Shown: in pieces, positions 1-9,263 of the stretch | Numbering within the stretch: position 1 is the first letter of the stretch | How the letters are laid out: each line of letters begins with the position of its first letter | Assembly: GCF_000264055.1 (NCBI RefSeq) | Contig: NZ_AJXL01000008.1 | Coordinates: 1-60,017 of the forward strand | Direction of reading: 5' to 3' | Origin: Flavobacterium sp. ACAM 123 | GTDB taxonomy: Bacteria; Bacteroidota; Bacteroidia; Flavobacteriales; Flavobacteriaceae | Length of the DNA: 60,017 nucleotides | Position numbers and translations under genes: made by a program | Notes under the pieces: generated by a model | The model's input: only the letters and a program-made list of their open reading frames with translations | What the model was told of the DNA's origin: nothing | Databases searched by the model: none

Positions 1-52
1 TCACTGGCCTCTTCTTTTTTTACAAAAAAGTAAAAGCAGCTACAATTCTACA

Positions 53-2263
53 TTATTTTTCCATTATTAGGCGTGCCTTAAAAAAACACAAAGTCGATTC
101 AGCACCCTGATTTATATTAATGTGTTTGTCTTCAAGACCATCATAAGAAGCACCATTTTCTGGGTTATACATAATTTGTTTCAGATGATTGTTGCCTAAA
201 AACCAGGCGAAAGCCAACTTTAATTGTTCTTCGTATTTTCTGTTTTTGGTGACGTCATTGAATAAATCTAAAGCAATAATCGTAGTGGCCACTTCAATAG
301 GCTGTTCTCCGTAAAAACACCTTTCGTTTTGTTTTTTAAACCATCCTCTGTTTGAGATTACCTTGAGTTGGCCTTTCATAAAATAATGGGATAACAGAAA
401 GTCAAAGGTAATTATGGCTATTTTTTTATATTTCATCTTTCCGGTAACCAGATAACTGTACATCATCGCCTCTGGCAATACATTATTGGCGTAGGTCATG
501 TAATCTTCATACCAGCACCAATTCACATCTGAATTAATATGATAGTGTCGCAATAGTTCATCTGCTAATTTTTCGATATGTTTTTCAATTTTTGGATCTT
601 TATAAGCGGAGTAATAGTTGTAGAGTCCTTTTATGGCATAGGCCATAGCCCTTGGAGAACTGAAATCATCAATTCTGACAATTGCTTTATCCCAGCATCT
701 TTTTGCTCTTACAACTATTTCTATCGGGAGTGTTTTTTTATGTGCTAAGGTCGTCCCTAGGCTCCATAAAGCTCTTCCATTAGCATCTTCGAGATTAACT
801 TCATAATTTTGTGCGGTTAATTCATTGTTATAGTCTTTGTAATTGTCAAACCAGCCATTTGGTCTTTGTATTCCTTCTATATATCTCAAATAGGCGTGTA
901 CCAATGACAAGGTTTCATCGTTAGGCTTAAATTTATGATACATAACCAGATCGATCAAGGCTCTTGCATTATCATCCAAGGTATATCCTGATTCAGGATC
1001 AGGTTCGCTAAATTTAGAAAATTGGAGTATGCCAAAATCAGTAGTCAGGTTTTTAATATGGTCTAGCTTTATCGGTGGAAGACAGAAATTTAAATTCTCT
1101 TCTTTGATTGTTAATTGATCAAATAAGAGTCTGTATTGGATGGCAATATTCCCCCATGAGGTGACATGTGACTGTGAAAAAGCATTCTTGCCCATACTTA
1201 CCCGTTCCTCTTTATTTTCAATAAGCCGCATTATCGCCTCTTTAAACTCTTCAGAATCATCAAATTTGCTTAGTAAAATCCCCGTAGTCTTTGTTAGCAT
1301 TTCAACTGAATGGGGAATTGGTGTGGAAATTACGGTACAGCCACAACTCATAGCATAAGCCAAAGTACCACTTACGGATTGGTTGGGATCTTTGGATGAA
1401 AATAAATAAATATCGGACAGTGTTAAATATTCCAAAAGTTGTCTCAATTCAACATATTCATTGATAAAGACTACGTTATCTTCTAAATGGAGGTCACCCA
1501 CAATTGTAGCTAGTTTTTTGCGGTATTTCTCCCCTTCATCTTTGATGATTTCGGGATGTGTTTTTCCAATTATTAAATAAAGTAAACTGGGATGTTTTTT
1601 TACGACTTCTGGTAATGCAAATAATGTTGTTTCAATATTTTTATTTTGACTGATCAATCCAAAAGTAGATAACACAATCCTATCAGAATAATGGTAGCTT
1701 GCTTTTAATTTTTCTTTTTGTTCCCATAACACATTGTGGTTGCCGTGCGGAATTACCTGTGTTTTTGAAGTAGGACAGTTATAATAGTATGTCAAGATCT
1801 CTTGCGATTTTTTTGTTAGTACTACAATGCGGTCCGAGAGGTCAATGATGGCATTGACTATTTTTTTTCTTTTTTCATCAGGATTAGGGAGGACAGTATG
1901 AAATATTGTGGCGATGGGTTTATTTAAAGCCAATATAAAGGCAAGGATATAATCGCCATATTCACCACCGAAAAGCCCAAACTCATGCTGGATACAAACG
2001 AGACCGATGTCTTTACGTTCATTTATTTGTTCAGCTACAAACCGGTATTCATTCAAGTTAGCAGCCGATAGCGTATACGTAACTTCTTGATTGTATTTGT
2101 ATTCGACATCTTTATTCTGTAAGGCGCATACCTCAACAGGAAGGGTATCCCCAAAAACAATTTTTACGGCATCTACGATATCATTTGAAAAAGTCGCTAA
2201 TCCACACTCTCGAGGTGGATAAGAACTTACAATCAGCATTTTTAATCCTTTCTCAATTTTCAT
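53..2263 (-). CDS. GT4 glycosyltransferase with C-terminal alpha/alpha-toroid domain
   Basis: 736 residues. The N-terminal half (about 1-400) reads as a GT-B fold family 4 glycosyltransferase: an early SSYPPRECGLATF segment, an HEFGLFGGEYG segment, and a late donor-site region with SSKDPNQSVSGTLAYAMSCG. The C-terminal half (about 410-735) is rich in Trp, Tyr and repeated helices (DDNARALIDLV, EDANGRALWSLG, NRGWFKK, NQGAESTLC), which resembles the (alpha/alpha)6 barrel of glycosidases. It starts 13 nt after the GH130 gene and is surely co-transcribed with it. A transferase paired with a GH130 enzyme suggests synthesis and turnover of a mannose-type oligosaccharide; this is inferred from GH130 biochemistry, and the acceptor and donor cannot be read from the sequence. 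The frame is complete with no lesions, unlike several genes upstream. Confidence 0.85.
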   Translation of the reverse strand: MKIEKGLKMLIVSSYPPRECGLATFSNDIVDAVKIVFGDTLPVEVCALQNKDVEYKYNQEVTYTLSAANLNEYRFVAEQINERKDIGLVCIQHEFGLFGGEYGDYILAFILALNKPIATIFHTVLPNPDEKRKKIVNAIIDLSDRIVVLTKKSQEILTYYYNCPTSKTQVIPHGNHNVLWEQKEKLKASYHYSDRIVLSTFGLISQNKNIETTLFALPEVVKKHPSLLYLIIGKTHPEIIKDEGEKYRKKLATIVGDLHLEDNVVFINEYVELRQLLEYLTLSDIYLFSSKDPNQSVSGTLAYAMSCGCTVISTPIPHSVEMLTKTTGILLSKFDDSEEFKEAIMRLIENKEERVSMGKNAFSQSHVTSWGNIAIQYRLLFDQLTIKEENLNFCLPPIKLDHIKNLTTDFGILQFSKFSEPDPESGYTLDDNARALIDLVMYHKFKPNDETLSLVHAYLRYIEGIQRPNGWFDNYKDYNNELTAQNYEVNLEDANGRALWSLGTTLAHKKTLPIEIVVRAKRCWDKAIVRIDDFSSPRAMAYAIKGLYNYYSAYKDPKIEKHIEKLADELLRHYHINSDVNWCWYEDYMTYANNVLPEAMMYSYLVTGKMKYKKIAIITFDFLLSHYFMKGQLKVISNRGWFKKQNERCFYGEQPIEVATTIIALDLFNDVTKNRKYEEQLKLAFAWFLGNNHLKQIMYNPENGASYDGLEDKHININQGAESTLCFFKARLIMEK

Positions 2264-2276
2264 TGGTTTACTATGT

Positions 2277-3314
2277 TTAAGGTTGTTTTTTTAATTCGCT
2301 TAGTAATTCGGATAGATTTATTTTAGCGACTGCAATATGCCTGTCAGCAGCACCGTAGTAGATATAAAGGTCATTGTCAAATAACGCATGACCAGTGGGA
2401 AAGACAACATTATTAACGATACCCTCTTTTTCCCATTTTTTTGTTGGTGAAAAGAGAGGATAAGGCAATCTCGATAGCTCCATTTCGGGATTTTCTAAAT
2501 GGAATAAAGCAGCTTTAGCATGGTATATCTTTCCAGTTGGAGTCTCATTTACACCATGATAAATTAACAACCATCCGCAAGGGGTTTCAATGGGAGGAAT
2601 CCCGCCGCCTACATAATTCGTTTCATAAGGATCTTTAGGGTCTAGAATAATATGATCAGTCAAGTTCAGTAAATAATTTTCCCAAAAAGGAAGCGTTAGG
2701 TCTTCCCACTTGTCAAACTTAACAATCTGTATTCCGGGCCAAATTCGATGTAAGAGAACAAATTGACCCTTTATTTTTCTTGGAAAAAGGACGACATCTT
2801 TATCGCGTAATAAACGGGTTTCGTCTCCGGCTAACCCGATTTCCGTAAAAAGATTATAATATTGATGGTATTTGGGGTTTAAAGTAGAATCGTTAAATCT
2901 ATTGATATAATTTTCATATTCCTGATAGTTCACTGAAGGTGTGATTATTCCATGTTTTTCAAAATGAATTAAATCTTTCGAAGTGGCTAAGGCTCCCATG
3001 GTATTGACGCCATCATAAGCAGTGTACGTTACGTAAAAGGTATCTTCAATTTTTACAACTCTTGGGTCTTCGACTCCTTTTTTTTCATAATCGAAGTCCC
3101 TCAAAATAAGAGGCTTTTCCAGTCTTTCCACTATTTTTGTAGGTCCCTCCATTTTTGCATAGCCAATGGTAGAAACGTTGCCTTCTTGTACGGCCCGATA
3201 TAAAATATGAATCGTATTTCCATCCTGATAAACACCAGGGTTTATGACGCCATTATTTTCAAATTCTAAATGAGTGGGGCTTAGAATAACTCCTAACTTT
3301 TCTACTGTAATCAT
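2277..3314 (-). CDS. GH130 family glycoside phosphorylase/hydrolase
   Basis: 345 residues, normal for GH130. This family phosphorolyses or hydrolyses beta-mannosides (for example mannosyl-glucose or beta-1,2-mannobiose phosphorylases) on a five-bladed beta-propeller. Visible family motifs are ILYRAVQ near residue 40, VEDPRV near residue 81 (this region holds the conserved catalytic-type Asp), FYVTYTAYDG, the GGGIPPIE segment and YHGVNETPTGKIYHA, where phosphorylases place phosphate-binding residues. There is no signal peptide, so it acts in the cytoplasm. It is first in a two-gene unit with the GT4 gene. The exact linkage, and phosphorylase versus hydrolase, cannot be decided from sequence alone. 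Automated annotation often mislabels this family as a pesticidal protein. Confidence 0.88.
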   Translation of the reverse strand: MITVEKLGVILSPTHLEFENNGVINPGVYQDGNTIHILYRAVQEGNVSTIGYAKMEGPTKIVERLEKPLILRDFDYEKKGVEDPRVVKIEDTFYVTYTAYDGVNTMGALATSKDLIHFEKHGIITPSVNYQEYENYINRFNDSTLNPKYHQYYNLFTEIGLAGDETRLLRDKDVVLFPRKIKGQFVLLHRIWPGIQIVKFDKWEDLTLPFWENYLLNLTDHIILDPKDPYETNYVGGGIPPIETPCGWLLIYHGVNETPTGKIYHAKAALFHLENPEMELSRLPYPLFSPTKKWEKEGIVNNVVFPTGHALFDNDLYIYYGAADRHIAVAKINLSELLSELKKQP

Positions 3315-3384
3315 GATCGAATGTTTTGTGATTTCTTAATCAATATCTTATTGGTGTTATTTTTTATACCTCTCTTTTTATCCT

Positions 3385-4323
3385 TCAAAAGTATCCTGTA
3401 AAGAAAAAATTATGTTTTAAAGCTTCTAAATTTTCGTTTAATTTGGTTTTAGCCTCATTGACATTGGGAATCTTAGCCTCAATTTTATGAACAAGTTTGG
3501 GATCATTAGCAAGATAATTCAAAGCACCTTTTCCATCTTTTATGTTGAGAGCGGTTTTGTTTAAATTAGTCACGACTCTGTTTATTTCCATACTTGAATT
3601 ATCTAAATTATTAACAATTGTCTTTATACCATTGGCAACAGCCGTGTCTTTCAAAAGACCTATAACGTTGTCTTTATTGGTCATCGATTCAACAAGTCTG
3701 TTTAAATTTTTATTGGATTTTGCCGTTTCCCTTCCCGATATTTTTAAGTAATACATGGTTTCTTTTAAATATTTGGCGACCTCAACATCATTTAATAACA
3801 GTCCGATAGTCCTTTTTCCGTGATTAATTTCTTCGGTGATTGTAAGTAAGTTTTCAGTAAGATACGCCACATTTTCGTTCGTTTTACTTAGAGTTTTCAA
3901 AAGATCATCAGTACGGATATGATTTACAGAACTAATTTCATCTCGTGGCTCAACTAGAGGTTCCGCCTCCTTCCCTTGCAAAATATCGATAATCATACTT
4001 CGTACCAAGAAGTCAGGGATTATCATGCCCACGGCATCTTTTTTTACATGTTTGAAGAGCGTATCGTCAATAATCATGTTCACTTTGATGTTTGTGTCAT
4101 TAATCATTTCAATGCCACGAACAGTCCCTAGATTTAGTCCAGAGTAGCTCACATTATTTCCTATTTGTAAATCATTTACATTAGTGAAAACAGCCGTCAA
4201 ATCACTTATTTTCCCAAATATATTTTGCTTATTGTCAATGAAATATGTAGCTGACACGAAAATGAATAGCCCGATCATTACAAAAAGTCCTAATCTTATT
4301 TTTTGTGATGTTGTTTTTCCCAT
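3385..4323 (-). CDS. mlaD: MCE/MlaD-family substrate-binding protein of a lipid ABC transporter
   Basis: 312 residues: one N-terminal membrane anchor (about 10-27, LGLFVMIGLFIFVSATYF), then an MCE domain (about 38-118; DLTAVFTNVNDLQIGNNVSYSGL and GTVRGIEM are typical), then a long helical tail that ends in a KHNFFF-GYF-like motif often seen in Bacteroidota MlaD proteins. In Mla systems this protein sits in the periplasm and passes phospholipid between the permease/ATPase and the outer membrane. It lies 8 nt after the MlaE-MlaF chimera, as expected for an mlaE-mlaF-mlaD operon. The frame is intact, but the membrane permease and ATPase it needs have been fused and truncated upstream, so it may no longer have a working transporter unless another copy exists elsewhere. 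Confidence 0.85.
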   Translation of the reverse strand: MGKTTSQKIRLGLFVMIGLFIFVSATYFIDNKQNIFGKISDLTAVFTNVNDLQIGNNVSYSGLNLGTVRGIEMINDTNIKVNMIIDDTLFKHVKKDAVGMIIPDFLVRSMIIDILQGKEAEPLVEPRDEISSVNHIRTDDLLKTLSKTNENVAYLTENLLTITEEINHGKRTIGLLLNDVEVAKYLKETMYYLKISGRETAKSNKNLNRLVESMTNKDNVIGLLKDTAVANGIKTIVNNLDNSSMEINRVVTNLNKTALNIKDGKGALNYLANDPKLVHKIEAKIPNVNEAKTKLNENLEALKHNFFFTGYF

Positions 4324-4331
4324 GTCTATAC

Positions 4332-5081
4332 TTATTTAAAGAAAGCCTGTACTTTTATGTCGGTTGAAGTCGATAATTCATTAAACGTACCTTCAATATA
4401 ATTAATACCATCGACCAGTAAAATCATTCTATTTGAAATCACTCTGGCACAATCGACATCATGTGTAATGATGAGAGCTGAGGTCTTGTGTTTTTCTTGA
4501 ATTGACTTCATCAATATCAATATTTCTTTGGCTGTGATAGGGTCTAATCCCGTGTTGGATTCATCGTAGAGAATGATCTTGGGTTGCAGAATTAGTGTTC
4601 TCGCTAAGGCAATCCTGCGCTTCATTCCACCTGAAAGTTCGACTGGCATCAAATCTATTAAGTATTTGAACGGATTGGTACCAGAAACCTCCATCGCGTC
4701 AATTTGTTCCGTAACGCGCATGGATCCTAACTCAGCACCAATACCGGAACCAATACGGCTAGCACAAATTAAAGCGGTTGTTATAGGACCTATTTCTCTA
4801 ATTATTGAAATACTCACCATGGAGGGCATCCATGAAACAGCACCAAACTCAAGCAGAGTAGGGCGTGATTGTAAGGAAAAAACCAAACCAATTATGAATC
4901 CAGTAAGAGCAAATAACAATAAATAACGATTTCCCATACAAAGGCATTGACGAAGAAACTCTTTAAATTCAAATGGACGTCTGAAAGATTCTCTGAAAAA
5001 CCGACCGGCAAAAAAGGCAAGTTCACCAATTTGAATCAAGAAAGATTTAATCAATTCAATTATTTTAAAAATGGCATTCAT
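4332..5081 (-). pseudogene. MlaE-MlaF deletion chimera (permease N-part fused to ATPase C-part)
   Basis: An uninterrupted 249-codon frame that joins two different proteins. Residues 1 to about 140 are the start of an MlaE permease, including IGPITTALICASRIGSGIGAE and the following EQIDAMEVSGTNPFKYL. From about residue 141 the sequence becomes the second half of an MlaF ATPase: ABC signature LSGGMKRR (150-156), Walker B IILYDE, and the switch-His region IITHD. The remaining MlaE helices, the MlaF Walker A loop and the Q-loop are missing. From usual lengths (about 260 residues each), roughly 0.7 kb was lost by an in-frame deletion around position 4658. The loop after Walker B reads DESNTGLDP where DEPTTGLDP is the family norm, which suggests relaxed selection. 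It cannot work as an ATPase without a P-loop. A functional fusion is very unlikely. Confidence 0.85.
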
Positions 5082-5469
5082 AGGTGTGATGAATTGATTT
5101 TCTTTATATTGCGCTACTCAAATATACGACTATTAAGCTGGTTTTCAGGTGTCTTACAATGTTGTTAAACTGATTATTGAATCATTTAGTCGAAAAAAAG
5201 AGATTGTTGAGTGGACAATAAAAATAATTTAGCAAATACACTCTTATTAAAAAAAACTAAAACAAGAAGATATTGTACCAGTGAGGAAGATGATTTTCCG
5301 ATTTTGATTATCGTGATAGCGCAAGAGGATTAATTACGCCGATTAGTAATGTTAGATCATAACACGCTGGACTTAAACCTAAATTTGTTTTTACTAAATA
5401 ATTTAATTGGTTGAAATCGCTTTTATACGCTTTAATAGCAATCGCAGTCCGTTTGGTTGGGTTATAGAA
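5082..5469 (-). other. Region with a short possible coding remnant
   Basis: No intact gene. On the minus strand a stretch of about 53 codons (stop at 5308-5310) reads through ordinary protein-like sequence containing KRTAIAIKAYKSDF and GLSPACYDLTLLIGV. It begins just before the end of the decayed PRPP-synthetase gene. I do not recognise a family. It could be the tail of another lost member of this operon, or chance. The rest, up to the Mla chimera, shows nothing. Confidence 0.25.
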
Positions 5470-6076
5470 TCAACAAACCACTGATGTCAATTCTATTACT
5501 TTCATGCGAAATCCTGTTGCAGGTAATAATTTTTTTGGCACCGGAGTCTTATATCTGCTGAAAAGCATTCTTAGCGAATACCGTATGTACGCCGATACAA
5601 ATAGGAGGTTTCATGCCGGTATTTTTCAAATGCGCAATTGTTTCAATCATCGTCCGTCTTGTTGAAATGATATTATCAATTAAAACTGGAATATAATCCT
5701 TGTATTTAGCAACAGGAGTTACAGATTCGTCGACATCAAGACCGCTGTATCTAACTTTCGTTAAAATTACATAGGCTGCACTAGCATTTTTTGCGACGGC
5801 AGCAACCCATTGTTCGCTTTCGCCAGCAGGGCCAATCAAAATGGGTTTGTCAATATTGTTTTTTATCCAAGTTGAAATAGGATTCGCGGCGTGATATACT
5901 GTGGTCGATAGACCGTAAACTTTAGATAAAGAGCTTCTACGATGCAATTGTGGGTCAATCGCTATAATAGTTTCTCAATCAGGAAAATAACGAACTTCGA
6001 TGATTCCTTTTTCAGCCTTTTCTTTTTCAATAAGGATTGCCGTCAAGTCCTCATTTCTGGGTAAAGTAAAATATAT
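5462..6076 (-). pseudogene. Decayed ribose-phosphate pyrophosphokinase (PRPP synthetase) homologue
   Basis: In the minus-strand frame the N-terminus reads LPRNEDLTAILIEKEKAEKG then EVRYFPD, the classic PRPP-synthetase opening. It jumps directly to IAIDPQLHRRSSLSKVYG, losing about 70 residues that normally lie between. It continues through IGPAGESEQWVAAVAKNA and VLIDNIISTRRTMIETI (the PRPP loop; family norm is DDIISTGRT) to a normal tail, GAKKIITCNRISHESN. Lesions seen: ATA (6074-6076) where an ATG is expected after an AGGAG ribosome site; TGA (5975-5977) in place of the Gly of FPDGE; the internal deletion; Asp-to-Asn and Gly-to-Arg changes in the PRPP loop; and TAA (5549-5551) in the C-terminal part. 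It follows the AMP phosphorylase pseudogene directly, the usual gene pair for nucleotide-ribose recycling. Non-functional with near certainty. Confidence 0.9.
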
Positions 6077-6090
6077 TTTTCTCCTGTGCT

Positions 6091-7591
6091 TTATTGGAGC
6101 AAAATGATATCCTCTTCTGATTTCGTATACTCTATCGAGTATTTCAGCTCGTCGTTCGTTTTTGAATAAATACAGTATAACACATCTTCTTTTTGCATTT
6201 TTGTGTTTAAAGGTATTTATAGCAATACCCCTTCTTTACTATCCTGTCGGGCACCGGCAAGTTTTGCAATCTTTGCCAGTTTTCTGTTATCGATTTCAGT
6301 TAAGAAGCCTTATTTTTCAGCTTTAATATCTTCTTTACAAGGTGCAAATTCAGGTTCTTTAAAATCACCCTGCGCTTTGCAGATCGAAAGGAACTTCTTG
6401 TATGCTTGTCCTAATGAAAGAATTTCTTTTGCAAGCTGTATTCCACTTTTGTTTTTTGTTTCGTGTACCATGTCAAAAATGCTCGTGGCGAGAAGTAATG
6501 ATTTATTTCTAAAATCTTGAGGTGCTTTCATTTCGTTTCGCAAAACACTAATTACATCGATAGCAACCAGTGCGCGACCAATTCCTTTACCGATGGGTTA
6601 AAAACCATCAGTAAATAGCATACTTATCTTGATGCCCATTACTTTTCCTACGACATAGAAATACTATTTTGGTTTTTCGGTCATCTTCATCCGTTCTTAC
6701 TTTTGCCGTTTTTCCTATTGGAATATCAATAACTACATGTTTGAAACCTGCTGCAATTTTTTTTGATAATACGGAGGCGATCATTTGGCCTTCACCAGCC
6801 ACATCAAGCGATCTTTCTAAAAGTATTATGATGTCGTCAGCCGGGCTGAGTTCTATCGAACCATCCAATACAAAGCATCCGTTTTCTTGTTCGACTACTT
6901 TTTGAATTTGTTTGATACTGAGGTCTATTTTTGTCATGGTTTCCAAGCAATCTGCTGTGCCTGCAGGTGATGTGATGGACCTAGACAACGTTTTGGGTAT
7001 TGTTAGTCCAAAGGCAGCAGCGATAGACACTACGATGGGTGTTGTCCTGTTTCCGGGAAGTCCCGCCACACACTGATTGTCCTCTACTATTTTTCTCTGC
7101 CAAGAAAGGCTTTGTCCTGAACCTTCCGTCGCTTTAGTGAGTCCTATGATCTCTTGAATGTTGAGGTTGTCACCGGCACAGGCGGTAATGAATGCCGCAA
7201 TTTTAATATTGGAATATTCGCCTTTGACAATATCGTTTTTAATGTTTTTCAAGGACTCATCATTCAGTTGTTTGCTATACATTTTAGCTCTAATACTTCC
7301 CATAGAGTTCACGGGCTGAACATGCGAAAAACTAATTTCATTTCCTTCTTTAGCATCTAAGTCCATCCAAGCACTTTCAGACAATCCTGCTTCTCCAGAT
7401 TTCAAAATCCCATTATTGATAATGTATTAGGTGGCTATTTTAGATTTCCCTTTTCCGGTTACTAATACGCGGTTTAGTGCTTCAAAGCCTTCCGATAAGC
7501 AAATATTGCAATTTTTACGCATGAAAACAACATGTTTCCTTTGGGTATTAATACCAAGATGTACTAATTTTAGAGTATTTGAAAGTAGTAT
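6091..7591 (-). pseudogene. Decayed AMP/thymidine phosphorylase family gene
   Basis: Nearly full length for the roughly 500-residue archaeal-type AMP phosphorylase family, related to DeoA. Recognisable pieces on the minus strand are SNTLKLVHLGI at the start, the LKSGEAGLSESAW segment, KIAAFITACAG, LTKATEGSGQSLSW, a glycine-rich NRTTPIVVSIAAAFGLTIPKT, TSPAGTADCLETM, and a C-terminal KLAKIAKLAGA region ending at a natural TAA (6091-6093). Lesions: TAA at 7427-7429, a frameshift near 6650 (SMLFTDGF continues in another frame), and TAA at 6598-6600, 6310-6312 and 6217-6219. No clear ATG start exists; ATA lies at 7589-7591. Intact relatives release ribose-1,5-bisphosphate from NMPs. Surviving open pieces of 265 and 77 codons should not be annotated as separate genes. 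Confidence 0.9.
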
Positions 7592-7760
7592 GCATAAAAA
7601 TAATTACTTAACGGCGCTGTTAATTAAGAAATATTAGCTCCCCCTCTAGGCGTAAAGTATCGTCTTAATTGAATAATAATCAGAAAATAGAATTATCACC
7701 GCAATGAGGAAAACAGCTAAACTCTTTCAGTATTTATAATTTATATAATAGGACTGAGAA

Positions 7761-8054
7761 TTAATTTTCATAGAAGCGCAACCTGTTTTTAACCTCGACT
7801 AATTCTTTTTGCAGCGTATCAATTTTTTGCAGCAAATTAAAAACAACGTCAATTCCTTCGATGTTTACATCTAATTCTTGATGCATCCTAATCATTTTTT
7901 CGATTTCATAAATAGAATCCTGATGTATATAGTGTACCTGCTCCATGGTTTGAATCTCCACCAATCCAAGTTCACTTAAATTACTAAAGAAAGACAGTTC
8001 GACTTTATAATGGGAGACTAATGTATTGAGGGGAATGAAGTTTTCTATGTTCAT
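7761..8054 (-). CDS. cbpM: Chaperone modulator CbpM-like protein
   Basis: 97 residues, a typical CbpM size. It has an N-terminal MerR-like region (FIPLNTLVSHYKVELSFFSNLSELGLVEI), the signature short hydrophobic helix IYEIEKMIRMHQELDVNIEGIDVVFNLL, and a C-terminal coiled coil (KIDTLQKELVEVKNRLRFYEN). CbpM proteins bind the J-domain of CbpA and restrain both its DnaK co-chaperone and DNA-binding activity. Its ATG overlaps the CbpA stop in an ATGA arrangement, so the two are translationally coupled and probably made in matched amounts. The partner directly upstream makes the assignment firm. Confidence 0.85.
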   Translation of the reverse strand: MNIENFIPLNTLVSHYKVELSFFSNLSELGLVEIQTMEQVHYIHQDSIYEIEKMIRMHQELDVNIEGIDVVFNLLQKIDTLQKELVEVKNRLRFYEN

Positions 8055-8950
8055 AAGGCGTTTAGTGTAGAAAGTTCAGTGAATAGCTCTTTTTCTTTTT
8101 CAGAAAGGCTTATCGGAATTTTTATTTCGTAGGTAATGTATAAATCTCCAAATTGACCTTCTTTTTTATAAATAGGAAACCCTTTTCCTTTCAGCTTTAC
8201 TTTGGTTCCATTTTGAGTCCCCGCAGGCACATTCAGCTTTACTTTTCCGTCAAAAGTGTCGATGGTAATATCACCTCCCAAAATAGCTTTATATAATTCT
8301 AAATCGACACTTGCATAAAGGTTCTCTTTATCTCGTTTAAAGGCAGTGTGATTCTCTAAGGTAAAAGTGATGTATAAATCTCCTTTTGGACCACCTCCGG
8401 ATCCTGCAGCACCATATCCTGTAATTTTTATAACTTGTCCATTTTCTACTCCAGCAGGAATAGTAAGTCGGATGTTTTTGCCGTTTATGGTTAGGGTGCG
8501 TTTGTGGGTAGTGTAAACCTCTTTTAAGTCAAGATGCAATTCAGCATTGAAGTCCTGTCCTTTAAATTGCGCTGTGCGACGGCCGCCTCCTCTTGCGGAT
8601 CGCCCGCCAAACATGGATTCAAAAAAGTCCGAATAATCCGCGCTGCCACCTCCACCGAAATCAGCTTGCTGTCCACTTCGTTGGTAGTGTTGCTGCTGTC
8701 TTTTCGATTGTTCATACTGCTCCGCGTGTTGCCAATTTTCGCCATGGGCATCGTATTTTTTACGATTTTCGGCGCTGCTTAATACTTCATTGGCTTCATT
8801 TAGTTCCTTGAATTTTCTTTCAGCTTCCTTGTCGTTGGGATTCAGGTCAGGATGATGTTTCCGAGCCATTTTACGAAAGGCCTTTTTTATCTCAGCGTCC
8901 GTTGCCGTTTTATCGACCCCCAATACTTTGTAATAGTCTATGAATGCCAT
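8051..8950 (-). CDS. cbpA: CbpA-type J-domain co-chaperone (DnaJ family, no zinc finger)
   Basis: 299 residues. J-domain at about 4-70 with DYYKVLGV, the catalytic HPD tripeptide within RKHHPDLNP, and a helix IV ending KKYDAHG. Then a Gln/Ser/Gly-rich linker (about 75-125, with FGGGGSADYSDFFESMFGG) and two C-terminal beta-sandwich client domains (about 130-290; LTIPAGVENGQVIKI, LNVPAGTQNGTKVKL). The four CXXCXGXG zinc repeats of DnaJ are absent, which makes it type II/CbpA-like. It stimulates DnaK ATPase. It heads a two-gene unit with cbpM. Both are intact although neighbours on both sides are decaying. Confidence 0.9.
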   Translation of the reverse strand: MAFIDYYKVLGVDKTATDAEIKKAFRKMARKHHPDLNPNDKEAERKFKELNEANEVLSSAENRKKYDAHGENWQHAEQYEQSKRQQQHYQRSGQQADFGGGGSADYSDFFESMFGGRSARGGGRRTAQFKGQDFNAELHLDLKEVYTTHKRTLTINGKNIRLTIPAGVENGQVIKITGYGAAGSGGGPKGDLYITFTLENHTAFKRDKENLYASVDLELYKAILGGDITIDTFDGKVKLNVPAGTQNGTKVKLKGKGFPIYKKEGQFGDLYITYEIKIPISLSEKEKELFTELSTLNAL

Positions 8951-9263
8951 TTTGTATTATTTTTTCAATTATTGATACCGTCTTTACTTTTTATTATCAT
9001 CCAATATCCTGCTCTCGCTAATTCTTAAAAATTACAGATTATTACCTGCCTAAATTTAATCAATTTTTAGATGATATAGCATAATAAAACGTTTTATTAC
9101 GCGCAATTGTAAATTATAAAAGCCTCGAAAAGGGACTATTTAAAAGTGATTTTATTACAATTTTGAGTCACAAATTTTTACATAGATCAAATCTTCAATG
9201 TATTGTATTTAAAATACTGTTATTTTTTTTAAATCAATAAAGAATGATTTACAGCCTATGAAT
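8951..9263. other. Intergenic, no gene seen
   Basis: About 310 bases, strongly AT-rich. It must hold the cbpA promoter (minus strand), but I find no confident TAnnTTTG box. No coding remnant recognised. Confidence 0.5.

Noticed and set aside
1-52. Feature at the left window edge
   Set aside because: Only 52 bases downstream of the GT4 stop; no hairpin or frame can be supported.
6091-7591. Stop-codon recoding to explain the many in-frame TAA codons
   Set aside because: Other genes in the window end with TAA, TGA and TAG normally, and the same genes also carry frameshifts, deletions and lost catalytic residues, so decay is the simpler reading.
8534-8811. Overlapping frames in the CbpA glycine-rich linker
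   Set aside because: Generated by the repetitive GGC/GGT-rich linker codons; the J-domain frame explains the region.
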